A DNA stretch of 64,000 nucleotides from Straminergon stramineum (taxonomy: Eukaryota > Streptophyta > Bryopsida > Hypnales > Calliergonaceae): contig OY987268.1 of NCBI GenBank assembly GCA_963920665.1, positions 9,550,501-9,614,500 of the forward strand, read 5' to 3'. The notes beneath the pieces are model-generated. The model was not told the DNA's origin. It saw only the letters and a program-made list of their open reading frames with translations, and made no database searches. Shown piece after piece: positions 47,101-63,129 of this stretch (position 1 is its first letter; every line of letters starts with the position of its first letter). Position numbers and translations under genes: made by a program.

Positions 47101-49908
47101 TTGAGCATATTTATAAGTAGATATCCTACAAAAATTACAAGCATTTGTCCAAGTGTTGGCCTTGCCTAATGATCTAAGAGTATTATAGATTTATCACACT
47201 TGGGTAAATAAGTGAATAGTTTAAATCTAGAAAAGCACCTTATAATCTAAATTTAGATATATAGATGCAAAATTATTTTGATATGGACTACATGAAGATC
47301 ATTATATGATCATTCAACCATCTTTGTGAGGGTGGTTAGTAGACGGACCATTCATCATTTAATTAGGTGTAATGAAAATCTAGAGATAGATGTAAAAGAC
47401 TAAGGTAGATGGTGTAGAATTAAAAGCATTTTCACTTTCACAATCCAAAATTGTGGTCTGAACAATTTAGATGAATTTTAAAGAGTAAGAAAAGAGAAAA
47501 TGAATTGAGAAGCAATTTTTTTCATAATTTTTGCTAGTGTGCTATATTAAATATGATTTTTTAAACACAATTGCCATAGGGTGATATTTATGTTCGTAGA
47601 GGACATCAATAAAAGTGAAGCATGTGTCCTTGAATGGTGCAATTAGACCTACCAAATGCAAGTGCCTTAATTTTAGGTAGCCTCCCTTTAGTTCATGTAT
47701 GGTCGTGGGAGGATACATAACTTTACACACATGCCAACTTCCAAAAATTAGATTATAAAATTAGATCTAAAGGTTTGTTGATCAAGCTTTGACAACTCCT
47801 AAACTTAAAATGAAAATATTATAAGAGACTCATTAACTCTACGATTGCATTTATAAATTCTCTAGGTATGTTTTAAAATATCACCATTCTCAACTCCAAA
47901 AGTGTCCAATACCATTTCAAATCACGTCCATATATCAAGGACATCATTAGAGGCACTGTTTTAACAATGTCAGAAGAACACTTTTTGTTCTACCTATAGG
48001 GCAATTGTTAGAACACACATAGAATTACCACCATCTACCATAAACCAAGTTTTTCAAATATTTACAAGTGACCACAACAAGTTCATTAAATGTTTGCATT
48101 ATGTGCCACCTTGTTTAGAATGAAAAAAAATTAAGTTACTTCCATAGGTCCCTCATTCATTATGTTTTCTTATCATATAATTATTATTTTTTGTTTCTAC
48201 AAGTTTTCTTCAATTTTCTCATTGTTCCCCTCTTTTGTCTATGTTTTTTTATGGCTCATTAAATGATTTATTATGGAAAGGATTCTCCCAACTTTAGCTT
48301 AAGAACTTAGTATAAACCTTTTGATGCCGAAGAAGCCTTTCATTACAAAAAATTAGGGGCCTCAAAAGGACCACCAAACTTTGGACCAACTTTCCAAAAT
48401 AATTTGAGTGTTAGTCTAGCTTTGACAGCTCTACATAGGCCCCATTCTTTTCTAATATTAGGTGTAGTCATCCATGAACAATGTATAATTTTTAGTGGTT
48501 GAGTGATTTTTTGTCTATTTGACTCACTTTTTACCCATTTTTTTCAAAGGTTTAAAACTCAAGGATGTATAACATTAGTGTATTCAACAAAATAAATTTT
48601 CTGTCAATCTTATGAATTCTAATTAAATGTTAATGAAGATTTTGCAAATTTCCAAAGACAAGACTCCAAATATTCCCCCCAAAACAATTTTAATACATGA
48701 ATCATTATGTCATTTTGAACCCAAGAATAGTTTAGTTATGTGTTTAAATTAACTCATAAAAGCTTTGACTTCTGAATTATGGGGCCCTTTAACTACTTCA
48801 ATTTGAACCCAACAATGTTAGTACATGAGCATAGAGATGTGAGCCTACAAGCCTTGAACCTAGTTGTAGGTATTTACCTTCAACCACTTGAAGGTGTTTA
48901 TAACATATGTACACTATAATATAGAAAGAGTCATAATATAGGTACCTACACCATAGAAAGTGTTTATAATATAGACTCCTAGATTCATAGACTTATAGAT
49001 TCTATGCTCACTTTCAAGCACTCTCCAATTTGAATCCAAACTAAAATACTTCAACTAAACAACACATCCGTTGCAAAAGTTGATGATAAGTATTATTTTT
49101 TATAATTAGTATCTTTTTCAAAATACTAGTTTCACCTCTTTGAACATTTTCAAAAATCATGTGTCCTATATTGTAAAAAAACTTTAATTTTTCACCCCAC
49201 TAATTAAACTTTTATTTCTACAAATAAAAATTGACAAACTTGTTGTTTGGCCACTGTCTATATTGTATAAGAAGGTATCATCAAAATTAATTTGATTTTT
49301 TGAGTGTATTACAAAATATAACATTAGAACTTTCCTCCTTACCCCCCAAAAAATTGTCAATTTGTAAGACAACATTTGAAATTTAATTTTGAGCTCATTT
49401 GACTTTCATATTATTGATATTAAATTAAATAGGAAATTATATAAATTTCTAATAATAAAAATAAATAAAAATAAAATAACCAAAACTTTGAATAAATTTA
49501 TTCATTAAAATTTAATTGAAACATCAATTATAGACAATATTTGAAGTCTTGTAGTTGATTTTAGATATGTAACTCTTATGATTTTGAATCATTCAAAGTG
49601 TTGGTTTGGTTTTGGAAAAGCCATTTTGAAACCAACAAATTATTCATTATAAACTTGAGTTGCATTATATCAATTTTTTATGAAATCAATTCAATTTTGA
49701 AAATTTAATAAAATTTTAAAATTAATGAGTTAATCCAGTAATTTATTAAAAAAATGAAAATAATAAAAAACTTAAAGTCTAGCATAAATGAAGGAGACGT
49801 GTTTTTATTTATACATTATTAAAACTTTAGAATTTTTAAGGATAAAATATTTGATGGTTGCTATACATTTTTAGCTTATAAATCATTTTTATTGTCATTC
49901 ATGGCTAG
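44108..49908. other. Gene-free AT-rich DNA between NSE2 and CDPK
   Basis: No coding gene is supported in 5.8 kb. The first 0.3 kb or so is probably the NSE2 upstream region. A dispersed repeat (46470-46885) is shared with 31517-31945. The remaining small ORFs show no motifs. AT content rises further towards 49 kb. Confidence 0.45.
46470..46885. repeat. Dispersed repeat, copy of 31517-31945
   Basis: Counterpart of the repeat at 31517-31945, same orientation. It ends with GGGGTTAAT as that copy does. See that entry for shared words. Confidence 0.8.
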
Positions 49909-52521
49909 GTTCAAGTTATTGTCCAAGTCCAGATAATACACCAAGAATAACAAGTGATAAAAAAGGTGAGTACAAAACTCAAAAATCACATCAAGTTGAT
50001 CAAGTAGTTCAAGCTATAAAAGCTCAAGACAATAAGAAGGATGGTAATAAAACCAAAGGAAAACTAACAGCATGTGTATTGGGACACCCAACTGAAAATG
50101 TGAAAGATGTTTATGATTTGGGGAAAAAATTAGGAGCAGGAACTTTTGGCGTTACATATTTGTGTATTGAAAAAGCCACTGGCATTGAATATGCTTGCAA
50201 AACTATTGCTAAGAAGAAACTTTTGTCAGAAGCTGATGTTAGCGATGTCCGCAAAGAACTTCAAATTATGCATCATTTATCAGGTGAGACCTTTTAGTTA
50301 CTAAAATACTGGATGATATGCATTGCAACTCTTATGGTACATAAGATGGGTAATTTTGGTATTTTTTTTATTAAAATATGAATACATCATAGTATATACA
50401 TCTCTTTACTAAATACATCATAATTATTATTTTGAATATAACTATTTAACTTTGAATCATTATTTGTATTTATATAGATATTCAATTAATATAGCTATTG
50501 AAATATTTATTCAATATATCATAATAGATATTAAAAATCAATTATGATTATATGTATGTATGTATGTATTTATGAAAATATATATGTATTAAATTGATGA
50601 AATTTAACATGAAAATTTTGATATGTTAGAGATTTGAATAAATACTATGTTTTTTTTATTATATTGTATGCCCATATCAACTAAAACAAATGAAAAAATA
50701 ATAATTTTATTAAAAAAATTCTATAACTATAAATCCACCAAACAATAGAAGATTCAAATGAAAAAATCTTATGTGACTTTTTATATTAATTTCATGTAGG
50801 CCATCCAAATATTGTTGCAATTAAAGGTGCATATGAAGATGCAACATCTGTTCATTTTGTTATGGAATTGTGTGCGGGCGGTGAGCTTTTCACACGCATT
50901 ATTGAAAGAGGGCATTATAGTGAAGCAGCAGCAGCTTCAGCTACACGAACTATTGTAAGCGTTATAGAAATATGTCATAGCTTAGGTGTCATGCACCGTG
51001 ATTTGAAACCGGAAAATTTCCTTCTCCTAAACAAACGTGAAGATTCACCTTTGAAAGCAACTGATTTTGGATTATCCACGTTCTTCAAACCGGGTGAATT
51101 ATGCAAAGAAGTTGTTGGAAGTGCATTTTATGTTGCACCCGAGGTTTTGAGAAGGAAGTATGGACCGGAATCGGATGTTTGGAGCGCGGGAGTGATTGTT
51201 TATATCCTCTTGTCTGGACTTCCTCCCTTTTGGGCTGATACCGAGGATGGTATATTTGCAGAGGTTTTGAAGGCAAAATTGGATTTTGACTCAGCTCCAT
51301 GGCCAAAAATATCAAAGGAAGCAAAAGATCTTATACAAAAAATGTTGACTCCAATCATAAAACAAAGACTTACACCACACCAGGTTTGACACAACAACAC
51401 TATCAACCACTCTAAACCATTCCTTCTTGAAAATTGGGATAATCTTTTCCTAAATCCTTCGAAGCGAATTTAGTTTAATCTATAAAGAGTCATTGGAGTC
51501 ATAGTCTGACAAGGAAGTTGCAACACTAGTGTCATTGGTTGATTGTAAAATTGCAAGGAATTATTGGCTAGCTAGGAAGTTACAACACTAGGGTCCTTAC
51601 TTTTTGGAGGGGTGCAAAAGGGAAACCCTAGTGTTAGTTAATAATATTATGTTCAAATTACAATTTAATATCTTAAAATTTAGAGAGTTATTTATTAATG
51701 AATCCACTCTATTGTATCATATTTGCAAAAATAATGTCAATTATCTCAACATATTTTCATTGAGATTAATTATGAATATAATTACTAACACTAAATGTGC
51801 ATACTTTTTCTAATTTCTTTTAAACATGTATTCAAATTTTTCTTCCCAAATATAGGTGTTATCACATCCTTGGGTACGAGAAAAAGGAGTAGCATCCAAT
51901 AAACCCATTGATTCCTCAGTACAAGATCGGCTCAAGCGTTTCGCCGCTATGAATAAGATGAAAAAACTAGCTGTCCGCGTAATTGCACAATCGATGTCTG
52001 AAGAAGAAATCGCTGGACTTCACAACATATTTAAAATAATGGACGTTGACGGAAGTGGCACCATTACATTTGAAGAACTCAAAATTGGTCTTCAGAAAGT
52101 TGGTTCGAACATGAGAGAGTCCGATGTCAGGGACTTGATGGATGCAGCTGATGTTGATCAAAGTGGTACAATTGATTATGGAGAATTTTTAGCGGCTACA
52201 ATCAATATGAACAAAGTCGAGCGCGAAGAAAATATGCTTGCCGCATTTCGATATCTTGATAAAGATAATAGTGGTTATATTACAAGTGAAGAGCTACAAA
52301 ATGCTTGCACAGAATTTAATATGGGGTACATGAATATGGAAGATTTGATGCGTGATGTAGATTTAGATCACGATGGTAGGATAGATTATCAAGAATTTGT
52401 TATCATGATGCGAAAAAGTACTGGTGTAGCATTGCCTACCAAAGGAACAAGAATGGAACAAAGTTTTGGCTTCTCAGATGCCATGAAGGTTTGGAAATCC
52501 ATTTTCAATGTTTGTTGTTAA
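49909..52521 (+). CDS. CPK: Calcium-dependent protein kinase (CDPK/CPK), start not found
   Basis: Calcium-activated Ser/Thr kinase with a calmodulin-like tail. Exons: about 49909-50283, 50800-51383 and 51856-52521, phases agreeing. The kinase domain has [12 protein letters not shown] (Gly loop), YACKTI (Lys), [28 protein letters not shown] and DVWSAGVI. The autoinhibitory junction follows ([16 protein letters not shown]). All four EF-hands keep their ligands ([48 protein letters not shown]). The frame before the kinase is open but has no ATG. It reads [10 protein letters not shown] after CTAG at 49908, which looks like an N-myristoylation segment that has lost its Met. Either a tiny upstream exon ending in ATGG supplies the start, or the start is mutated. 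The stop is TAA at 52519. Only two introns is fewer than in most angiosperm CDPKs. Confidence 0.9.
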
Positions 52522-55500
52522 ATTTCCTAATAGTATTCTTTTTAAATTTAAGACATACTTAATTGTTGAAAGATTTAATTAAGTTCTAAAAATGTTTAGT
52601 ATTTCATTTTACATCATAGTTTTTATGAATGATTGAAAGATATATGTATGTACATAGTATTTGTTGTAAGCAATATTAAATATATTTGTGATATTTAATA
52701 CAAATATTATATTAAAATAATATTTTAAGAACATATATTATTATATATTTAATACATGATTTTTTAAACTCTTTTAAATATTGCGCAGCTAAATGATCCA
52801 CCATTACCTAAAAGACTGTGATCCTATAACTCCAAAATTGCTCAACTCTTTAAGGGAGCTTTGCCTTGGATGACCATTTCTATTTATACAGAAATCCATG
52901 TACATTATGAAATGTTGGATTGGGATGAAATTTTTTTGTTTACCTAAAAGGGACCATGATTGCTCTCTCCAAATAAACTTGTATTTTTTAATAGAATTAT
53001 TATGATTGTGTGAAATTTGTAAATACAACACAAGTGAGCAAAATTAGAAGAAATTTGCATACAACTTACATTCTGGACTCCTTGCTTGTTGAATTGCAAT
53101 CAATTTTCAATTTTTTTCCATAGCATAGATTTTAGGATTCTCTACAATACAACACTTTCATTTGTTCACAAATTGCACTTAATAAATCTAGTGAAATTTA
53201 TATATTCAACCTACTTCCAACCCAAATGTATATGCAAATGCATATTACAAAGGGAATAGTATGATTGCAGAATGTCCTCTAAAGTGTACTCAACATATAT
53301 ACTAAAATTTTGTACAATACAAATATGACATGTAAAAAACTCTCAAAACATCCTTGATTGTTTAGTTGTAGACAAATGGAATAAACATTTAATATGCCAT
53401 GCCAAACTCTAGAACAATAATGGCCCAACTCAAGGCCTTTTGGATTAGTACAATTTGGTTTTAGATAAGCTATTGATTGTATAAGTTGTATAAAGCACAA
53501 CTTATATATAGTAACACACCCTATTTTGATTATACCACTAGTATTTTAGATGAAGATCTATATACTTGTATTGTATTTACAACAATACAAAATTATGGTC
53601 ATTGAAGGTGCCATAAAATACACTGCAATCTCTAATATTCTTGAAAAATATCTAATTTGGCACAATTATTTTCCCCCACTTATGTATTTACACTCAAAAA
53701 CCAAAACAATGTTTAAAATCCATAATTAATTACCGATTGAGGATTTCACAAATTTATAAATTATGATGACAATAATACTCTAAAATTAAATATGTGAAGT
53801 ATTTGGTCTGAATCTTGTGAAATCATATTTATACTTCCATCTTTTTAAGGTCTATTCAATAATATAAAATAACTACTAGGAGCATTATATCGCATATGAG
53901 GGTCAAATTTGACAAAGAGGAGCCAAAATCGAATTTCTTTGTCATATTTTGAAAAATCAATGTCACCTTGCACCAATGACTAGACGACATTTGGCACTTT
54001 TTTTATTTTATAAAAGTGACTTAATTTATGCCAAACTAACATCCACATAGGATAGTTTAGGATATATAGTAGTCACAAGACAAATCAATGAAAAATAAAT
54101 ACATAATTATCTTACTCAGCAGATGTTCCAAAGTGATAAATTTTAAAATATAAATATCATATCTAAAGTTAGAAATATATTTATTTTTTTGAAAATCATT
54201 GTGAATTTATTTTCATTTTGGTGAATTTGAAAATGACAAATATTACGAGATGTGATACATTCATTAGTAAGTAAAATGCTTTGCCTTGGATGCAAAAGAT
54301 TGTGAACTTTTGATTAAACATTAAAAAAATTCTCTCTTAATTTATACCAAAAATAATTCATAATTTTTCATTTTATATTTATTTATTTAAATCATATTAT
54401 CAAAATGTTGATTTTTTATATTATCTATTCACAATTGAGGTGAGACTTGTTGTAAAATGTTGTCTTAGACCTTTGCAAGACATACTCTAAAAAAAGCAAA
54501 ATTATAAAGTTATGCTTATGTTATTTTAGATAGAAGATTCTCAATATACTATTGAAGATTCAAGAATATACTTAGATTCAATGCAAGGAATCATTTTTGT
54601 GTGAACAAAGAAGTTAGGCCACACATTCTTCTTTACAAGATACTTAGGCTCTCTTCTAGCTAATGGGAATTGTCTACAAGTGTCAAATATTATTATATAA
54701 CATGTCATTTTTCATGTACTATATAAGATATCTAAAGCATGCTAAAAAATAGAAAAATGACTTTACAATCTTTCATTCTATAATTCTTCTAATGTAGCAA
54801 TGCTTACACAAATAGATCAACAATGATTTTGGCACTTCATTACCTTTCTTGAAATTTTCCTCTTGTATATACTTATCTCTTTATTGTTGAGTGCTACATT
54901 TGCTTCAATCTTAGTTTTAATCCACATAAAAACTTCTAGAAAGAAGGTTATGGATATTGTTGGAAGTATAAAAAAAAATTGACCAATTATATTAAATAGA
55001 TGTTTTTCTCATGGATGTGTATTATGCTATATGTAAGAAAAAAAATCAACTAAGGATTCAAATTTTCCTTCATTAAAAATTCCCCATATATAGATAGTTG
55101 TGATGAATTAAACAAAAATAATAAAAATTGGTGTTATCTTATTCAATGTTCATAATCTTATAGATTTAGCCTATTGTAATAAAATTTAAGTGCTAAAAAT
55201 AGAAACTCAATTTTTGATAATTTATTGAAATGAAATGATTCTAAATTGATTTTTTTATAGAGATCTATAAATTACTTTAAAAATCTAATTTAAAATTCAA
55301 AAATGTTGACGAAGTCATACATCACAATGCTACTAGAATTTATTCAAAATCCTTGGACGGTAAAGAACTAAGCCTCAATCTTTAACTTAGTGACATCTTA
55401 AATTGACAATATAAGCGTTTCAATGTCTTTTGTGTGTCTACATTGTGAAAATTTTCCTCAAACATATCAACAAATTGTAGTGAAAGATTTTGCAATTAGA

Positions 55501-55845
55501 ATTAGAATTCTCTTGCTACTTGGTGATTATATTATATATTTCAAATGCAATATACCCTACAATGGGGCATAGACTTAGTAGTAAACAACACATTTGGAAC
55601 CTTGAAGCAACAAAGAGTGATGTATGAATAGAGGTATGCTTGATTAATTAGTTACTTTGATAATCTAATCAAGTTCTAAGTAGGAGAAATGGCATTTTTA
55701 TATTTATATTTGGTTTGCTATTAGGCACAAAATAAGAATTCATTTTGAGTATTTGTTAGTTCAAGGTGCTACTAAGGTAGGCATATCCTTTTGCAACCCT
55801 GTCCCTTCAAAAATAGCTAAACTTTTAGTATTCAAAGGGAGCCTA
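52522..55845. other. Gene-free AT-rich DNA downstream of CDPK
   Basis: The first few hundred bases are probably the CDPK 3' untranslated region. The rest is AT-rich with no supported gene or recognised repeat. Confidence 0.45.
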
Positions 55846-56018
55846 CACTAGAAGAAAATTGTAAGGATTTCATCACAAACAATTTGATGTTTCCGTTTAC
55901 TCTAATGCAAAAATATCAAATTCAAAGCAAAATCTATGTTGAACTTGATGTTTCTGCGTTAGAGTAAACTAAAACATCAAATTGTTTGTGTTGAAATCCT
56001 TACAGTTTTCTTCTAGTA
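55846..56018. mobile_element. CACTA-type MITE, 173 bp
   Basis: The left end is CACTAGAAGAAAATTG. The right end is its inverse, with the last base changed from G to A (TTTTCTTCTAGTA). Target duplication CTA lies at 55843-55845 and 56019-56021. The inverted arms are long (AAACAATTTGATG against CATCAAATTGTTT), so the element folds almost completely. It has no coding capacity. Confidence 0.88.
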
Positions 56019-56021
56019 CTA

Positions 56022-58634
<2,613 letters not shown>

Positions 58635-59849
58635 GTCACAGGTCATTGCGTGATAGGAAGTTCAAAACTGCTGTTATCATTTTTGTTTTTAATCTCAAAT
58701 GACGAGGGCTTATTGCCTCTTGCAGCTTTTGCGGGCTTTGCTCCCTTTATTCACATGTCCGTAGGCAACTTGAGAAAGGCAGTCCTTGTATCTTCAATCA
58801 GCTGTATCAGTAAGCGATTATGAATTGTATTGATTACGTAGCCTCCACAGCTCGTCGTATAGTAGTTGCGCATGTTGACACAAAGTTACAAGCAATACAT
58901 CGATGCTTTGGTGAATTTGCCAAACTCTAATGGTCATGTGCAACGTTGCATTCAGAGGGACAAATTTATTTTTATTCTTTTGAGAGACCTTCAATACTCC
59001 TGCACCAGTGTGGTTTTATGCTTTTGGCTTGGGCGTTGGTGCATTTTGTTAGTATTCTGTTCCAATCAAGGTGTTCCATTTTCACAACCTAATGAATTGT
59101 TCTGTTCTAGTCCGCCTGATACTGTCGCCCACTGCGGGTAGCTTTCATTGTGAAACCTTCGTTTCCCTGCTTTGTTGGAGCCTTTGACCATTTTAGTACC
59201 CATTTTCATTACTTTATTGCGGATGCAAGTCTTGAGTTCGGGGAAAGGCTGGTATGCTTCAACATCGCTAGAGACTTATCGTGACGCGTCTACTATGTTG
59301 TGCAGCCCAGAGTGTTATTTTGTCAGTGGCATACGTTGGTGCTGGTTAAGTTTCTTGCACATGAATGCGAGGGGTGGCGATACTGCTTATTCAATGCTTT
59401 TTGATGGCACTGAGGTACAGTTGCTGACCATTCATATCGGCAGTAGGAAATGAAATTTTCGTGAAAGCTGCAGTTGTAACAATTTGAGTGCCTGTATTAT
59501 GAGTACACCGCTCTGCTTTTGTATGCCGTGGGTCATGTACCTGTGGTCACTGTTTGGTACTCTCAGGATTGACCTAAGATGTATGATTATCCTTCAGAGT
59601 CGAGAAGTTCCTGTACCGTATCTCCTAAGCGGCGTCCTGGACCCATCGCGGCCCCGTGAACTAAATTACCTTGTCCATTACTACTGGCAGAGTACGAGGT
59701 GGTACAGTCGAAAGATGGTTGCAGCCAATCAGTTATAGATATCTTGATGAAACTTATTTGTCACTCCAACAATTCGCCGTTGTCGGAAGTTTCTTGTAGG
59801 CGGTTTCTGTGTTCTCACTGACTGACAGGTCCAACAACAACAATGCCAC
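58635..59849. other. Convergent intergenic region
   Basis: Between the decarboxylase stop and the convergent minus-strand gene. It probably holds the 3' untranslated regions of both. Several plus-strand ORFs of 80-95 codons occur but show no motif, no conserved pattern and no shared frame. A final exon of the minus-strand gene could lie here. Confidence 0.4.
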
Positions 59850-62800
59850 TCAAGTTAGTTTTACATGATGCAAGGGATGCCAAATTTTTTCAGGCGAGTC
59901 GGGAGAGCAAGATGAAATTAGGCCAGAATCTTTTCGTTGGTGAACTAGAAGCTGGACTATTATAGCAATAATAGTGAACGAGCATCTTACCGAGGGCCTC
60001 AGTGGATGGATGGGAAACTTCCTTGGTGTTCCATCGGCGGAGGATACTTTAACTCCGGTAGCAGCAGGTGCGGACTGAATGGAGACTTGGTTCTGGGAAA
60101 CCATAGAAGGTGTTATGCTTGTCCTATTCATGGCTCTTGCTGATATGGCAGCCAGTTTCCAGTCTAACCTTTCCAAAGAGGCTAGTATACTCAACTCTTG
60201 ATCATCCGAGCCGCTCATGCCATAATTCTCCTTGTCGCCCAGAGAGTCATGGAACTTGCAAGGCTGACCGTGGGGAATGTTTTGCTTTACTCTCTTGGGA
60301 GATTGGCTAGTCTGCGAATATCCAACTTGAAGCAAGCCATGGGAGGAGTAAAAACAATGCTGCTTGGTATGTTTCGGTCTTGGAGCTTCACTCAAGTCTC
60401 TATAACCGATGTTCAGATACTTCGATGTTCTTTTCGAACTCGTCAATGAGCAATCACTGCCAACTTCTGTATTTTCTGCCCGACCGCCAAGCAAGTCCAC
60501 CTGATTTGTAGAATTGTCGACATGACACCGGGTGTTTTCTCCAGGTTGCTTAAGATCATCGTCTGTTTGCAACCGAATGTGTCTCAGATGTGGTTGTTGG
60601 TCAGGTAAATCCCTTTGTTGCTTGCTCTTCTCTGAATGATTATCAACGGGTAACGTTGTTCTTACAGGCTTGGGAGGCTTGGTGATTGCACTCGGAAAAG
60701 GTGACCCTGCAACAGGAGAATTCACTACTGGATCAGGCATTGGTTCCACAGGTCTCCTTCTCGGTCCAATTTCATTTTTCCAGGGGATTTCCCATGCTGC
60801 TCCTTGCAATGGTTTTCTCGATTCCATCTCTTCAAAGGTATGCATTTCTGTGAAGTTATCTACTCTATCTGAGCCGCAGTGTGTAGTGGTCAATGCTTCC
60901 TTTTCATGGTCACCAAGTGAGCTTTCTCCAACAGCGTTGGAGGCATTCTCTGCTATCTTCTCTTCTTCTCTAGAACAGTCCTCCAAGATGGATGCCCTTG
61001 TGTCTTCCTCATCTTCGTGTAAGAAAATTTCATGATTCCGCATAGTCACCTCAATTGTTCCCTGCTTTTTCTGGCGGCGAACCAATTCCGGGTCATCTGC
61101 TTCTGGAGATAGACGCGTCACGCTTGTATCTTCTGTAGGGTACCATTCAGCTTTACTGTGTTGTTCGAGGTGATTACGAGGGTCTGCAAAGAGATTTCTA
61201 AAGTCGAGAGGCTTCAGCTTACAATCCTCAAGGCGTGATTGAACAGCGATGACTTCGGCAATTAGTCTTGTAGTCGCTGCTTCACTATCCAAAGATGTGC
61301 TAAACATTTCTTCTTGAGATTCATAGGTCTTCTCCTTCTCCCCTCGTGATGATACCAGGGGTGATGTGGGGTATTCTTCTGGAATTGATGGCTCTAAGTT
61401 TCCGTCTTCTTGCCAAGATTGAGTGGTGGGTGTGTACCTAGGAGGAAGAGTCGATGGGGTTGCTGTAATCCGTTCAACAATATCTGAAGGAGAGGAAGCA
61501 TTTGGAGTGTCACTTTGCTTCGGTGTATCAATCCCAGAGCAAGATATAATTTCCGGAATTCCGCTCTCTAAGGTAGGTCTCCGAATATTAGGGTTTGCCA
61601 ATGGGCTCTCAGGCAGAGTTTTTGCTGTAAACTTCTCCTCTGAATAGACAACAATTGATGCCGTTGGCTTTGGAAATAGCTGTTCTGGTATGCTGATTTC
61701 ATTTGCTGGTTGTGCACGCGGATGCTCCTTCAATTCTTCTTCATGGTTACCCCAGGAGAACATATCGGGGTCCACGAAATGATTCGTCATAGACTCGACT
61801 TTTGAATGTGTCATAGCCTTGACCAAGGTCAGAGGCCCATTTAACGTTGTTTCCATTTTTGGGTTTGTCACTGCTCTTGACTGGGATATCTCGCTAGTCA
61901 CATATCGCTCAGTTGACTCCTGAGAAAAAGTTCTAGGAGTTTCTAAAAGAGGATTTGTGGGTTTCTGATTGTGCTTATTTGATTTCAGGCAAGACTTAAG
62001 AGATGGGGTAACAACTTTCGTATTGGACAGGGGATCCACAGGTGGCAATGCTGTTCTCAGGCCATTGGATGAGTGCTCTCTAAACACTGTAGGCTCCAAC
62101 ATGAGGAGGTCTGTGCCAATATTCGCACACGGCTCATTTCCCAGGACATTCAGGTTACTCCGTTCAACAGAGCCATTAATCTTGTGATTTGGGTCAAAGC
62201 GTTCTGGTATCAATTCATTGTGGTGGAATTCAAATTCTTTGTTCCTGAGGCAGATGAACAGAACTTTGTCAACTCCAAATGGTAGCAACGAGGAGGATTC
62301 CAATAATCTGAAAGGCCATAGACTAATTCTGATCCATCTAAATCAGACACAAAAGGGATAGTGACTGGTGTGGGCATACAGAAGTGCGTACGATAGATAG
62401 GATTCGTCTCTTCCATTTGTGTGGTTTGTGTGATTCGCCTCTGAGTTCATGATCTTGTTTGGCAGTTGCTTATGATTTTTTATCCTTAAAGTCGCCACAG
62501 CAATTTCCTTTTCCCTCAACTTGATTAGGGTTTCGTAGTCACTTCGTAAGGAAGCTGTCCAAGGAGGTCGCCCAAACATTCCCTCGGTGTGAGGTCTCCG
62601 CATTCCTCTAAAGTGCTCTGGATGTTTGGCATGTGCATCAGCAACTGAGTGCATGTACGCATTCAGGCGGTCACGCTCGCTCTTTCGACGTTCAAGGATC
62701 TCCTTGGCTCTTTGTAAATTTTCTTGCTCTATTTGCATAGTCAATTCCTGATATTTTCTGTGAGTCACACGACGAAAGTGCTTAACGTCAGAAAACGAAT

Positions 62801-63129
62801 CTCAGCTTGCTGCATCAGTACCCAAAATGACATCATAGCTTCTAACAGCGGACGCTGAAGATTTATCAGTTATCAGTACTTGCAATTTGGGGGTTTCATT
62901 ACGAATAGGACATGCCTCAAGCTGCTTCACTATGTTTCGATGACCCAATTACAGCTTTAAATTCTCGTCTAAAATGCGGAGTAACTGAAAGGTGAAAAAA
63001 TACTTACGCATGAGGTCGATGGAGCCCTAGCTTCTGATCGCACAAGTGGGTCTGTTGGGATGCAGTATGCTGTGTCGGAACCTGCTGAAGTGATTCTGGA
63101 CAAATCAAGGAGGAGAAGCTATGCGACAT
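59850..63129 (-). CDS. Large mostly disordered protein, family not recognised
   Basis: I do not recognise this protein. Tentative exons are 63008-63129 (ATG at 63129), 62380-62757 and 59850-62307, joined by introns with matching phase. The last intron, 72 bp, has a GTATGC donor at 62379; an alternative donor 12 bp earlier keeps the same phase. The product would be about 985 residues. The N-terminal 170 residues are charged and probably coiled coil (TMQIEQENLQRAKEILERRK), followed by HPEHFRGMRRPHTEGMFGRPPW. The large last exon starts LLPFGVDKVLFICLRNKEFEFHHNELIPERF, then about 650 residues rich in Ser, Pro, Glu and Thr, then a possible conserved helix SILASLERLDWKLAAI. A consensus donor (TCG/GTAAGA, near 59999) suggests splicing to a further 3' exon, so the true C-terminus may differ. 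Confidence 0.6.

Noticed and set aside
58866..59738. Three plus-strand ORFs downstream of the decarboxylase
   Set aside because: They have no motifs, sit in different frames, and lie in the likely 3' untranslated region between convergent genes.
60670..61035. Plus-strand ORF of 121 codons inside the minus-strand gene
   Set aside because: It is a shadow of the much longer minus-strand frame (over 800 codons) covering the same bases.
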